From Phenylobacterium aquaticum (GTDB taxonomy: Bacteria; Pseudomonadota; Alphaproteobacteria; Caulobacterales; Caulobacteraceae), in assembly GCF_022695515.1 (NCBI RefSeq), contig NZ_JALDPT010000006.1:120195-184194 (forward strand): a stretch of 64,000 nt of DNA. Reading direction: 5' to 3'. This document shows, piece after piece, positions 17,157 through 27,000 of the stretch (the first letter of the stretch is position 1; each line of letters begins with the position of its first letter). The notes under the pieces are model-generated. The model was not told the origin of the DNA and did no database searches. It saw only the letters and a list, made by a program, of their open reading frames with translations. A program made the translations under genes and the position numbers.

Positions 17157-17822
17157 ATGCCCAACGCCCAGAATCCTCCCGCCGATCTCCAGGCCTTCAT
17201 CCGCGATCGGTTGCGACAGCCGGGCTATGCCAATGGCGCCGCCTTTCCGATCGTCGATCTGGCCCGGGAACTCGGCTTGAGCCAGACCCCAGTGCGAGAA
17301 GCCCTGGCCCACCTGGCCGGCGAGGGCCTGATCGAAGAACGGCGCGGGCTGGGCTATTTCGCCCCGACCCTGGATCGGGACCGTCTGCTGGAGCTGCACG
17401 ACCTCCAGCGCCTCTATGTGACGACTGCGATCTCAGCGCTGCCGTCGCTTCCGCCTGCGAAGGCTGCCGGGTCGCTGGCCCGCCGGTTGGCGTCCTTGCC
17501 GCGGGAGGCCACGCCCGCGACGGACGATGGCTGCGCCCCCGTGGACGTCCTCTGCACGGACATCGTCGCTCTGGCCGGCAATGGCGCGCTAGTCATCGCT
17601 CACCGGCGGGTCACCGCCCAGATCGCGCCGGCGCGCCGCGCCGAGGTCGAAGCCTTCGGCAGCCCGCACGCCCTGCTGAAGAGCCTGGCCCAACATGTGG
17701 ACCGCCGCGATATGGTCGGCGCCGCCGAGGTGGTGTCCGCTCTGATGGCCTGGTCGGTCGAGCGCTTGGCGACGTGGTTCGCCGACTTCGGATCGCGGCG
17801 TGAAAGTATATTCTGGATATAG
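17157..17822 (+). CDS. GntR-family transcriptional regulator of the lasso cluster
   Basis: The 221-residue protein starts with a GntR winged helix: LQAFIRDRLRQPGYANGAAFPIVDLARELGLSQTPVREALAHLAGEGLIEERRGLGYFAP. The effector part (about residues 75-221) is helical and lacks the FCD metal-binding His pattern of FadR-type regulators, so it is an atypical member. It is 78 bp upstream of the lasso precursor gene and 134 bp downstream of a pair of palindromic sites that would suit a dimeric regulator. I infer that it controls the lasso operon and possibly itself. The gap 17823-17900 carries the ribosome site of the precursor gene. Confidence 0.85.
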   Translation: MPNAQNPPADLQAFIRDRLRQPGYANGAAFPIVDLARELGLSQTPVREALAHLAGEGLIEERRGLGYFAPTLDRDRLLELHDLQRLYVTTAISALPSLPPAKAAGSLARRLASLPREATPATDDGCAPVDVLCTDIVALAGNGALVIAHRRVTAQIAPARRAEVEAFGSPHALLKSLAQHVDRRDMVGAAEVVSALMAWSVERLATWFADFGSRRESIFWI

Positions 17823-17900
17823 TTTGAATAGACGAAGCTGCGGATCTTCAATCCGGACGTCGCCGATCTGGCGATGTCAACAAACGGATAGGAGTTTTCC

Positions 17901-18017
17901 ATGTCCAAGACGCCTCAACTGAAGCTCGTCCGGCTCGGCTCCGCCAAGGTCCTGACCCGCGGCGCGATCTCCGGGGTCAAGGAAGAGCTGCAAGGCGGCT
18001 ACTTCCCCGCCGGCTGA
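17901..18017 (+). CDS. Lasso peptide precursor (38 aa)
   Basis: ATG 17901 follows a strong AGGAG and encodes 38 residues. The leader (residues 1-20) contains the pattern P5-x-L7...R11-L12-G13, recognised by the RRE domain of the maturation enzyme, and ends in Leu-Thr-Arg, with the conserved Thr19 at the penultimate position. The predicted core is GAISGVKEELQGGYFPAG (18 residues): Gly1 would be linked to Glu8 or Glu9, giving an 8- or 9-residue ring, with Tyr14/Phe15 as possible steric plugs. From memory, the Gly-rich tail ending in Pro-x-Gly recalls caulosegnin II of Caulobacter segnis. The gene is too short for many gene callers. It is followed at once by the B and C genes. Confidence 0.92.
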   Translation: MSKTPQLKLVRLGSAKVLTRGAISGVKEELQGGYFPAG

Positions 18018-18072
18018 CGGCCGAAGGGCGCCGGCTCCGGCCGGCGCCCGTTGCCGATCCTGCGGAGCCCCC

Positions 18073-18711
18073 ATGGCCTGGCGTCTCGCCCCCCATTGCC
18101 GCGCCGCCGTCAGCGGCGGCGACCTGGTCCTGCTCGATCTGCGTAGCGGCGACTACGCCTGCGTTCCGCGCGGCGGCGCGGTCCTGGCCCCCGGCGATGG
18201 AGGCTGCGCCTTCGCGGCCGCCGACACGGACCTCCTTGCCGCGCTCAGCGCCGAGGGCCTGGTGGTGGAGGGCGTCGGACATATTCCGGCGATCCTCAGT
18301 CCGCAGCGGTCGCTGGAAACGGCGATCGGCCGCACGACGCTCCGCCAGCGCTTGCGCCTGGCCTGGGCGCTGGTCGATCTGCTGGTGCATTTCCACGGTC
18401 GGACCTTCCCGCACCTGATCGGCTCTGTGCGCCGACGGCGCCGCCATGGCGAGGCGCAGCCGATCGAACGGGTATCCGGCGAGGTCGGGGCGTTCCTCAC
18501 CTTGTTGCCCTGGGTCCCGTTCCAGGGGGTCTGCCTCTACAGGTCCTACCTGCTTCTGCGCATGTTGCACCATGCCGGCCTGGAGGCGACCTGGGTGTTC
18601 GGGGTCCGCACCTGGCCCTTCGAGGCCCATTGCTGGCTGCAGGTCGGCGACCTGGTGCTGGATGACCACCTCGATCATGTCGCGGGCTACGCCCCGATCC
18701 TGGCGGTCTGA
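18073..18711 (+). CDS. Lasso peptide B protein: RRE fused to transglutaminase-like protease
   Basis: The 212-residue protein joins two modules. Residues 1-75 (DLVLLDLRSGDYACVPRGG...LLAALSAEGLVVE) look like the PqqD-like RiPP recognition element (B1). Residues 85-212 are the B2 protease: Cys154 in FQGVCLYRSYLLLRMLHHAGL, His186 in FEAHCWLQ and Asp197 in LVLDDHLD form the catalytic triad. It binds the precursor leader and cuts after Arg20. The ATG at 18073 has CGGAG upstream. Fusion of B1 and B2 is usual in proteobacterial lasso clusters. The cyclase gene follows after 5 bp. Confidence 0.93.
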   Translation: MAWRLAPHCRAAVSGGDLVLLDLRSGDYACVPRGGAVLAPGDGGCAFAAADTDLLAALSAEGLVVEGVGHIPAILSPQRSLETAIGRTTLRQRLRLAWALVDLLVHFHGRTFPHLIGSVRRRRRHGEAQPIERVSGEVGAFLTLLPWVPFQGVCLYRSYLLLRMLHHAGLEATWVFGVRTWPFEAHCWLQVGDLVLDDHLDHVAGYAPILAV

Positions 18712-18716
18712 CCACC

Positions 18717-20495
18717 ATGCGCGGGTTCGTCAGCCTGGCCTGGACCCCAGCGTGCGAGGTGACCGGGCGCCGGCTTCTCCAACACATCTCAGCCTCGACC
18801 GGTTGGCGCCTGGCCTTTGATCGGGTCGAAGCCCACGTCCTCGTCCCGCCGGATGGGGCGATGCCCATCTGGCCGCTTGCCGAGGGCCGCGGCGTGGTGG
18901 TGGGCGACCTGTTTCGCCGAGGCCAGGTCGAAGGCCTCGACCCGGCCGAGGTAGCGGGCATCGCCAATGTCTCGGTCCTGGAGGTGGCCCGCATCCTGAT
19001 GCGCGGTCACTGGGGGCGATATGTCGCCCTGCTGCGCGATCACGACGGCGCGCCGGCCATGTTCCGCGATCCGTCCGGGGCCCTGGATTGCGTGACCTGG
19101 GCGATCGACGGGATGCGGATCTGCGCCTCGCATCTGCCGCCCGGCCTGCTGGAGGCCGCAGGCCCTAGCCTCAGCCTGGACTGGGACCGGATCGCGCTCC
19201 TGCTCTCGGATCCGGGCCGGGTCGGCGGGGCCTTGGCCCTTGGCGGCCTGGAGCCGGTGGCGCCCGGCGCCCTTTGGCGACCGGAGGGGGTGGAACAGCT
19301 CTGGTCGCCCGCGACCTTCGCCGCGCGCCCGGTCCGTTCGCAGGATGAGGCGAGGGAAGGGCTTGTCCGGGCCATCGACGCCTGCGTCGGCGCCTATGCT
19401 ACGCGAGGCGCGCCAATCCTGGCGGAGATCTCCGGAGGCCTGGATTCGGCCATCGTCGCCGCGGCTGTCCGACGGGTTCCGCAGGCCAAGGTGGTCGCCT
19501 GGCTGAACTACTTCGCCGAGGATCCGTGGGGCGACGAGCGGGCCTATGCGCTGGCCATCGCCGAGCGGCTCGACCTCTCCCTGATCGAGGCGCGAGTCTC
19601 GGACCTAGCCGTCGATCCCTTGCAGTTTGGTCCTGCGGTCGAATCCCATCGGCCCTGCTTCTATGGTCTCGACGCCGGCTACGATCTCGATGTCTCGGCC
19701 CGCGGCCAGGCGGCGGGCGCCCGGATGATGCTGACAGGCGCCGGCGGCGACATCCTGTTCTACCAACAGCCCACCGTCATGGTGGCGGTGGACCACGTCC
19801 GCGCCCACGGGCTTGCCGCCTTTGCCTCGCCTGTGCCCCTGGCCGTGGCTCGCTGGACCAAGTCCTCGGTCTGGTCGGTGTGGCGACAGATGGCCTCGCG
19901 ACGCAGCGACGTCCGCGCTCTGACGGCGATGGAGCCCGCCGCCTTCATTGTCGCGCCGCCCACCCTGCCAGCCTCGGATCATCCCTGGCTTTCCGACCTG
20001 GCGACTCTGCCGCCGGCCAAACAGGCGCAGGTGCTCAACCTGACGGCCGCGGCGATGTATGGCGGTGACTGTCGCCATGCCCGCGCGCTGAACTGTGTCC
20101 ACCCGCTGCTCTCCCAGCCGGTCATCGAACAGTGCCTGTCGATCCCCGCCGACCTGCTGACCCAGGGCTTTCGCGATCGGGCCCTGGCGCGCACGGCCTT
20201 CGCCGATCGCCTGCCTGCCCTGGTAATCTCCCGGCGGTCCAAGGGCGATCTCACCGCCATGTATGGGCGGCGCCTGGCCGCGGGGCTCAAGGCGCTGCGG
20301 CCGCACCTCCTGGACGGCCTCCTGGTCGAGCGGGGTCTGATTGATCGAAGTGTTCTCGACGCCATGCTCGATCCCGATCAACTGGTCTGGCAGGGCGGCT
20401 ATGGCCACATCCTCTATGCGGCGTTCCTAGAGGCCTGGGTGCGGAATTGGCAAAGCCGGTTGGCCAACCTGACCCTTAGGTGGTGTGCTCATTAG
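18717..20495 (+). CDS. Lasso peptide cyclase C (asparagine-synthetase-like)
   Basis: The 592-residue protein has a degenerate glutaminase-like N-terminal half and an asparagine-synthetase C-terminal half. The PP-loop SGGLDS (residues 239-244) binds ATP and activates the Glu side chain of the core peptide by adenylation; the N-terminal amine of the released core then closes the ring. The residue after Met is Arg, not the Cys nucleophile of a working glutaminase, as expected for lasso cyclases. Other conserved parts are LNYFAEDPWGDERAYALAIA and MLTGAGGDILF. It is the last gene of the biosynthetic operon. No ABC exporter gene (D) follows; the next 264 bp are non-coding. Confidence 0.94.
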   Translation: MRGFVSLAWTPACEVTGRRLLQHISASTGWRLAFDRVEAHVLVPPDGAMPIWPLAEGRGVVVGDLFRRGQVEGLDPAEVAGIANVSVLEVARILMRGHWGRYVALLRDHDGAPAMFRDPSGALDCVTWAIDGMRICASHLPPGLLEAAGPSLSLDWDRIALLLSDPGRVGGALALGGLEPVAPGALWRPEGVEQLWSPATFAARPVRSQDEAREGLVRAIDACVGAYATRGAPILAEISGGLDSAIVAAAVRRVPQAKVVAWLNYFAEDPWGDERAYALAIAERLDLSLIEARVSDLAVDPLQFGPAVESHRPCFYGLDAGYDLDVSARGQAAGARMMLTGAGGDILFYQQPTVMVAVDHVRAHGLAAFASPVPLAVARWTKSSVWSVWRQMASRRSDVRALTAMEPAAFIVAPPTLPASDHPWLSDLATLPPAKQAQVLNLTAAAMYGGDCRHARALNCVHPLLSQPVIEQCLSIPADLLTQGFRDRALARTAFADRLPALVISRRSKGDLTAMYGRRLAAGLKALRPHLLDGLLVERGLIDRSVLDAMLDPDQLVWQGGYGHILYAAFLEAWVRNWQSRLANLTLRWCAH

Positions 20496-20507
20496 CGAGA
20501 GGCGGAC

Positions 20508-20556
20508 GGTCCGAATTTCCGCCAAGGGTGGGGAGCGGACATTAGGCTCCTGGCAT
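20508..20556. repeat. Imperfect palindromic intergenic repeat (AATGTCCGC type)
   Basis: In the otherwise gene-free gap 20496-20759, the plus strand reads TCCGAATTTCCGCCAAGG, then GTGGGGAGCGGACATTAGG. This resembles the short AATGTCCGC...GCGGACATT-like repeats scattered in many alphaproteobacterial intergenic regions. A related copy lies at about 29930-29985, on the other side of the efflux operon. I see no gene in the rest of the gap. Confidence 0.35.
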
Positions 20557-20759
20557 CGGGACCCCTGTCGTCGCGGCCCTTTGACCTGCACACTGTCGTC
20601 CCTCGCAGGTTCACTGCGATCAACGCGCAGGCAATGGCGTCCAGCAGCGGATCGTCCCGTAGCTGAGCTCGATCCCTCGCTGGGCCAGCAGCGCCTCGAC
20701 TAGCGCCGGCCTAACTTGGGCTGACAACGCCGTCAGCTGGTGTCACATCGGGAAATTGC

Positions 20760-21989
20760 CTATCGGATGCGAGCCTCTGGCCGCACGCGCAGGATGAACA
20801 AAATCAAGCCAACAAGCGCCAAACTGGCGAATAGTCCGCCGCTCAGGAACGTCGTCTGATAACCGAAGGCGGACCAAAGGATCCCGGCCAATGTGCTTGC
20901 CGCCAACATGGTGAAGCCACTCGCCAGGTTGAAAAGGCCGAACGCCGTTCCCCTCAAATGAGCAGGCGCTGTATCGACGACAAGCGCCGCCAGCAGGCCT
21001 TGGGTGAGGCCCATGTGTAGCCCCCACAGAGCCACTCCGATCAGCACGCTGGCGACACCGTCGCCCAGCGCCAGGAACAGATCTGCGAGGACCAGGCAAG
21101 CCAGGCCGGCGACCAGGACCAGTCGCCGGTCGATCCGGTCCGACAAGCTTCCCGCCGGCGCAGCTGCGATCGAATAGACGACGTTCATCACCACCATGAC
21201 GACGGGGATGAGCGCGATAGGCAAACCGGCGTCTTGCGCGCGTAGGACCAGGAATGCCTCGCTGAACCGGGCCATGGTGAAAACGACGCCCAAGGCGACG
21301 ACACCCCAGAAAGCCGGCCCAATGTCCCTCACCTCGGCCCATTGAATGGGTGGCCGCGCCGCGGCGTGTGCGCCTGAGGGAGATCTCGGCTCCCGAACGC
21401 CAAATACCAGCAGCAGGACCGCCACGATGGCCGGGACGACAGCCCACGCGAAGACCGCGCGGATATTCCCGGCGAGCACAAGCATGAGCGCCATCGCCAC
21501 GAGCGGGCCCGTGAACGCGCCGATGGTGTCGAGAGATTGGCGAACGCCAAAGGCCGCCCCGCGAATAGAAGGGGGCGACAGATCGGCGACCAGCGCGTCT
21601 CGCGGCGCGCCGCGCACGCCCTTGCCGATCCGGTCGGCGAAACGGGCGCCAAACACCTCGAACGGGGTCACCGCCAACGGAAAGATCGGCTTGCTTAGAG
21701 CTCCGAGGCCGTAGCCCAGGATGGCCAGAAGCTTCCGCTTGCCGAGCCTGTCGCTCAGCCAGCCGGAGAAGATTTTGGTGATTGAAGCCGTGGCCTCGGC
21801 GGCGCCTTCAATGACCCCTACCAGCGCCACGCTGGCGCCCAGGGTTCCGACCAGGAACACCGGCAGCAGGCTGTGGATCATCTCCGAAGAGATATCCATG
21901 AACATCGACACCAGGCCGAGCGTCCAGACCCCTCGTGGAACAGCCGAGATACCGGAGCGCCAGGATGCCTTCGTCTTGTCAGTTTCCAT
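20760..21989 (-). CDS. MFS transporter of the efflux operon
   Basis: I choose ATG 21989 (METDKTKASWRSGISAVPRG), since the frame upstream only overlaps the kinase gene. The 409-residue protein has about twelve membrane spans, with the MFS loop motif in GWLSDRLGKRKLLAILGYG between spans 2 and 3 and its second-half copy GSLSDRIDRRLVLVAG. The stretch DRIGKGVRGAPRDALVADLSPPSIRGAAFGVRQ is typical of a small MFS subgroup often found beside metal-resistance genes. It is the last gene of the TolC-RND-regulator operon and overlaps the sensor kinase gene by 11 bp. The substrate is unknown. Confidence 0.85.
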   Translation of the reverse strand: METDKTKASWRSGISAVPRGVWTLGLVSMFMDISSEMIHSLLPVFLVGTLGASVALVGVIEGAAEATASITKIFSGWLSDRLGKRKLLAILGYGLGALSKPIFPLAVTPFEVFGARFADRIGKGVRGAPRDALVADLSPPSIRGAAFGVRQSLDTIGAFTGPLVAMALMLVLAGNIRAVFAWAVVPAIVAVLLLVFGVREPRSPSGAHAAARPPIQWAEVRDIGPAFWGVVALGVVFTMARFSEAFLVLRAQDAGLPIALIPVVMVVMNVVYSIAAAPAGSLSDRIDRRLVLVAGLACLVLADLFLALGDGVASVLIGVALWGLHMGLTQGLLAALVVDTAPAHLRGTAFGLFNLASGFTMLAASTLAGILWSAFGYQTTFLSGGLFASLALVGLILFILRVRPEARIR

Positions 21990-23427
21990 CGGCGCCTCGA
22001 ACGGCTGGGAGGTCAGGACGACCGCGGTCGCAAGAGGCGTCATTCTGGGAAAGCATGGGCCCCTGAGTGGGGGCCAGGAGCATGGTTACTCTCAAGCCGG
22101 GCCGTGCGTCTTCAAGAAGCAGCCGTCCGCCGTGCAGGCGGGCGACGCCGGCGGTGATCGCCATGCCAAGACCCGTGCCCGGCGCCGCGCGAGCAGGGTC
22201 CAGCCGCGAGAACGGCCGGACCGCGACCTCGAACATCTCCGGCGGAATGCCGGGTCCATCGTCCTCGACGCTGAGCTTGATCCCGTCCGGCTCCTCGACA
22301 AGCCGCACCGTCACCGTGGCTGCCGCGCGGGAATGCTTCAGAGCGTTCTCCAACAGATTGGCGAGCGCCTGGGTCAGAAGGTCGGCGTCGCCCTCGACCA
22401 CCGAGCATTCCGCGATCTGGACGATTAAGGTCCGCCCCGATGCCTCCAACTCCGCGCGGTAGGCGTCCGCCACCCGATCGGTCAGATCCGTCAGGTCGAC
22501 GGCCGCGAAACGCGCCCGCGCCTCGCCGGCGTCGATCTCCGCCAGGCGAAGCATCGCGTCGAACATCCGCAGGGCCCTGTCGATGCCGTCGTTCGCCGAC
22601 TGAAGGGCGGCGTTTCGGAGGTCTGGCGTCGCAGCGGTGGCGGCCGCGTCGAGCCGCTGGCGGACATGCGACAAGGGGGTCCGAAGATCATGGGCGACCT
22701 CGGCGGAAACCCGGCGCACGGCGGCCATCAGGACGTCGATGCGGTCCAGCATCTGATTGACGCCTGCAGCCAGCTGTCCAATGTCGTCGCCTTCCGGTCT
22801 GACGTCGGATGCACGGGCCGCAAGATCGCCCTCGGCGACGGCGCGCACAGTGCGAACCAGCGCGTTCATGCGTTCGAACGCCCGGTGTGTCAGGTAGAGG
22901 CCAGCCGCCAACCCCAGGGCCAAAGCCAGACCGCCCCAGAAAAGCAGGGTCCGAAACAGCGTGTTGCGCAGCGCTTCGGCTCTTCCAAGGTCCTCTCCGA
23001 CCGTGAGCAGGGCGCCATCCGGGAGGCGCTGGGTCAGGATAAGGAGGCGGTCTTTGCCCTCCAGTCCGGGCGCGGTTCCATCAAAGTCGAGGCTCCTCCA
23101 CCCCTCCTTGGGCCCCAGGTCGGTCAGGTCGCCCGCGACATGGCGGCCCGTGGGATCAACCAGACGGTATTCCAGCGCGCCGGGTCGTTCCGCGCGCGCC
23201 ATCACCGCGTCGCCTGCGGCCTTCAGGCCCTCGGCCTGGATCTCAAGCGTGACGGCGTGGACCTCAAGGGCGATGCGATCATGGGCTTCGCGCTCGGCCG
23301 CGCCGCGGGTCGCGACCCAGCCGCCGGTTCCCGCGCCGACGATCGCAGCTGCCAGTAGCCCGGCGTGGATGAGGGAAATCCGAAAGCTGGTCGAGCGCCA
23401 GAGCGGGCTAAGGCGTGCGAGCGGCAT
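21979..23427 (-). CDS. Sensor histidine kinase
   Basis: The 482-residue protein has two membrane segments (about residues 16-36 and 160-180) flanking a periplasmic sensor region, then a HAMP linker (AFERMNALVRTVRAVAEGDLAARASD), an H box in VSAEVAHDLRTPLSHVRQRL with the phosphorylated His, an N box LLENALKHSR, and G boxes DDGPGIPPEM and GTGLGMAI. It should phosphorylate the response regulator encoded directly upstream, whose gene it overlaps by 20 bp. Context with an RND efflux pump suggests it senses a metal ion or toxic compound in the periplasm; no metal-binding His or Met cluster is evident. Confidence 0.93.
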   Translation of the reverse strand: MPLARLSPLWRSTSFRISLIHAGLLAAAIVGAGTGGWVATRGAAEREAHDRIALEVHAVTLEIQAEGLKAAGDAVMARAERPGALEYRLVDPTGRHVAGDLTDLGPKEGWRSLDFDGTAPGLEGKDRLLILTQRLPDGALLTVGEDLGRAEALRNTLFRTLLFWGGLALALGLAAGLYLTHRAFERMNALVRTVRAVAEGDLAARASDVRPEGDDIGQLAAGVNQMLDRIDVLMAAVRRVSAEVAHDLRTPLSHVRQRLDAAATAATPDLRNAALQSANDGIDRALRMFDAMLRLAEIDAGEARARFAAVDLTDLTDRVADAYRAELEASGRTLIVQIAECSVVEGDADLLTQALANLLENALKHSRAAATVTVRLVEEPDGIKLSVEDDGPGIPPEMFEVAVRPFSRLDPARAAPGTGLGMAITAGVARLHGGRLLLEDARPGLRVTMLLAPTQGPMLSQNDASCDRGRPDLPAVRGADGN

Positions 23428-24079
23428 AGCCTTCTCCTCGCACGGTGTGGATCAGCATCGGACTCCCCGGCCGATCAATCTTGGCGCGAAGGCGGCTGAC
23501 GTGGCTTTCCACCAGGCTGGTGCCCGGATCGAAGCGAATTTTCCAAACGCCTTCCAGCAGCATGGTGCGGGTGACCACATTGGGCGTTTGCAGCATCAAG
23601 GCTTCGAGCAGCTGGAACTCGCGGTGCTGCAGATCGACCCGTTCGCCGCCCCGCCGGACCTCGCGCGTCAGACGGTCGAGCGTCAAATCGGCGATGGTCA
23701 GCCGAGTGGGCGAAGCGGATGCGCTTCGGCGGCCGAGGGCGTCGACGCGCGCGATCAGTTCTGACATCGAGAACGGCTTGACCAGATAGTCGTCAGCGCC
23801 CCCCTCCAGGCCGGCGACCCGATCCTCGACCGAGCCGAGCGCCGTCAGGATCAAGATGGGCTTTTCACGCCCGGCGTCGCGTAGAGCTGTGGCGATCGAC
23901 AGCCCGTCCAGGCTGGGAAGCATCCGGTCGATGATCATCAAGTCGAAGCCGCCGGCCATCGCGGAGGTCAGTCCGGCCTGACCATCCGTCACGGTCTCCA
24001 CCGCATGACCACGTAGGCTGAGGCCCTCGACGACGAAGGCCGCGGTCTCAGCATCATCCTCGATCAGCAGCAGGCGCAT
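23408..24079 (-). CDS. OmpR-family response regulator
   Basis: The 223-residue regulator has a receiver domain with acidic pocket EDD (residues 7-9), phosphoacceptor Asp in LMIIDRMLPSLDG, Thr in ILTALG and Lys in LVKPFS, followed by an OmpR-type winged helix (VDLQHREFQLLEALM...SLVESHVSRLRAKID...HTVRGEGYAA). This composition matches the CusR/CopR-like branch controlling efflux systems. It overlaps the RND pump gene by 26 bp and the kinase gene by 20 bp, so the operon very likely includes its own control circuit. Confidence 0.94.
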   Translation of the reverse strand: MRLLLIEDDAETAAFVVEGLSLRGHAVETVTDGQAGLTSAMAGGFDLMIIDRMLPSLDGLSIATALRDAGREKPILILTALGSVEDRVAGLEGGADDYLVKPFSMSELIARVDALGRRSASASPTRLTIADLTLDRLTREVRRGGERVDLQHREFQLLEALMLQTPNVVTRTMLLEGVWKIRFDPGTSLVESHVSRLRAKIDRPGSPMLIHTVRGEGYAARTP

Positions 24080-27000
24080 CGCGTGATCTCTCGTGGGCGT
24101 GTCCCCGCGGATAACGATAGGCGAGAACGAGCGCCGGGAGCAGCAGCAGGCTCATCAGGGTCGAGGTAATCAATCCGCCGAGGATGACCGCAGCCATCGG
24201 ACCCTGCACCTCGCGTCCGGATTGGCCGGCCTCGAGCGCGAGCGGCGTCAAGCCAAGTCCGGTGACCAGGGCGGTCATCAGGATCGGCGTCACGCGTTCC
24301 TGGGTCGCTCGCAGCACCGTCGCCAGTCCCCAGGGCTGGCCCTCATCGCTCACCAGGTGATCGACGTGGGAGATCAGGAGAATGGCGTTGCGGGCGGCGA
24401 TTCCGAACAGCGTGACGAAACCCACCAGGGCGCCCAGCGACAGCACCCCGCCGGTTAAGGCCACCGCGGCGACGCCGCCGGCCAGCGCAAACGGGGTTCC
24501 CGCCAGGATCAATCCAGCGGGACGGCCGCCTCCGAAAGCCAACACCAGGAGGGCGACGATACCGATCGAGGCGGCCGCGACATTGACAAGGATCTGGCGA
24601 GCCGCGGCGGCCTGACCCTGGGCTACGCCGGTATATTCAAGGAACACACCCGGCGGCAGTGAAACAGTGCTTGCGATCTTGGCGCGGGCGTCGCGCACGA
24701 AACCGGAGACGTCCGCCCCCGTGGGATTGGCGGTGACCACCTGCCGACGTTGACCGCCGTCGTGATTGATGACAGTGCGCCCCTCGCCCAAGCGAATGGT
24801 GGCGATGTCCGACAGCGGGGTCGTCGCACCATCCGCCGTGCGCACGAGCAGGGCTCCGACGCCTTCTGGATCACGCTGCATCTCAGGCGGCAGGGAGATG
24901 GCCACGTCGGTTATGCGATCGGCGCCGGTGACCTGCGCCACGGTGCGGCCCTGGAAGGCCGTTTCGATGGCGTCGTAGGCGTCGGTAGGGGCGACGCCGC
25001 GAAGCGCCATGCGGTCTGAGTCCAGGGCGATCTTCAGGGTCGGAGCGCCGGGCTGGGCCTTCACCTGCACGTCGGCCGCGCCGGGGACCGACTGCAGGGC
25101 GCGCGCCACATCAGCAGCGACCCGATCCAGAATGTCGAGGTCGGGTCCATAGACATTGACCGCAACCTTCGCCGTCTCCCCCGACAAGGATTCGCTGATG
25201 CGGTCTCCGAGGAAGGTCAGGGCCTCGCTCTGGACGCCGGGATATTGCGCGAGAACCTCTCGGATGCGCGCGAGAACCCGGTCCTCGCCGGCCCCGCCCA
25301 CGGGGCGCAACTCGACATGGAACTCGCTGCGATGTGGGGGGAATGTGTCCTCTCCGGCCTCGGCGCGCCCGATCTGCTGCTCCACGGTCGCGACCTCGGG
25401 TATCGCCACCAGATCCTTCGTGATGCGAACGCCAAGATCGCGCATCCACCCCATCGAGGCGCCGGCGGGCCCGTTGACCTGCAGCACGTAGTGGCGCTCG
25501 CGAAACGCGGGCAGCAATTCCGAGCCAAAGACGAAGAAGGCCCCTAGCGCCAACACACCGACCAGCGCGGCGCCCGCCACGACCACGCGGGGCCGCGCGC
25601 ATATCGGCTCCAAGACCCGGATGTGAAGGCTCTTCAGTTTTCGAAGATAGCCCGGCTCGTCATGTAGCCGGACCCGACGCAGGAGCAGCAGCGACAGCGC
25701 GGGTGTCACGGTGATGGCGACCGCGAGGGAGGCCAGTGTCGCCAGCAGGAACGCAAAGGCGAGTGGACCGAAGAATGCGCCCTGCAGGCCGGTCAGGAAG
25801 AGAATGGGCGCGATGGTCAAGGCCAGCACGTAGGTCGCGTAGACGACCGGCGCGCGCACCTCCACCGACGCCGCCTCGATGATCCCCACCCTGTCGGTTC
25901 CGGACCGATCCTCGCGAAGGCGGCGCACGATATTCTCTACCCCGACGATGGCGTCGTCGATGACCACGCCGAGTGCGACCGCCAGGCCGCCCAGGGTCAT
26001 GGTGTTGATGGTCTGCCCCAGGCGGTCCAGCACGATGAGCGCGGCGAGAAGCGAAAGCGGGATGGAGACAAATGCGATGAACGCGACTCTCAGATCCCGC
26101 AGGAACACCAACAGAATCAGGCCGATCATGCCCGCCCCGATCAGCAAGTCGGTGCGGATGCCGCGCAGCGCAGAGTCGATGAAGTTCGCTGGCCTGTGGA
26201 GGCTGGGGTAGATTTTGACGCCCTGCGCCTCCAGAGCGGGTCGCAGCTCGGCCAGCGTCGCCTCCGCAGCGTGCGTCGCGTCGAGCGTGTTCGCGCCATA
26301 CTGGCTCGAAAGCGCGATCAGCACGCCGCCCCGTCCCATGATCAAAGCGTCGCCGAACTTCGGCGCAGGCGCCTCCACGACATCGGCGACATCGCCCAGT
26401 CTCACCGGCAGGCCCGTGGCGGCCGGGAGGAGTGATCCGGAAAGGGACTTGGCCGTGACAGCCCCATTGGTGGGTTCGACCAGAATGCGCTGGCTGGGCG
26501 TCTCGGCGAATCCGCCGCCGCGGACCAAGGTACTCGCCTGGACGGCGGTCGCGACTTCGGAGAGCGCGATGTTTCGGGCGATCAGGTCGGCCGGCCGCAC
26601 GCGGACCTCCAGGCGACGCTGGTCGCCGCCGAAGATCGTGGCGCGGGCGACTCCAGGTGTGGCCAGCATCCGGGGCCGCACGGTCCACTGGACGAGATCT
26701 CGCAAGGCCATCGGGCTCAACCGGTCGCTGGTGAAGCCGATCTTCAAGAGATCCATGGTGGAGGAGGTCAGCGGGCTGAGTTTGGGGGCGGAGACGCCGG
26801 CCGGCAGGCGACCCGCTGCCTCGCTCAAGGCTTCTGCAACGACCTGCCGCGCGCGAAACGGATCGCTGCCTTCGACGAAGATGACAGTGATCACGGAAAG
26901 GCCCTGGATGGATTCCGAGCGGACCGCAGCGACCCCGTTTGCGCCGTTGATGACCGTCTCCAGCGGCCGGGTGACCAGGGCCTCGACCTGTTCTGGGGTG

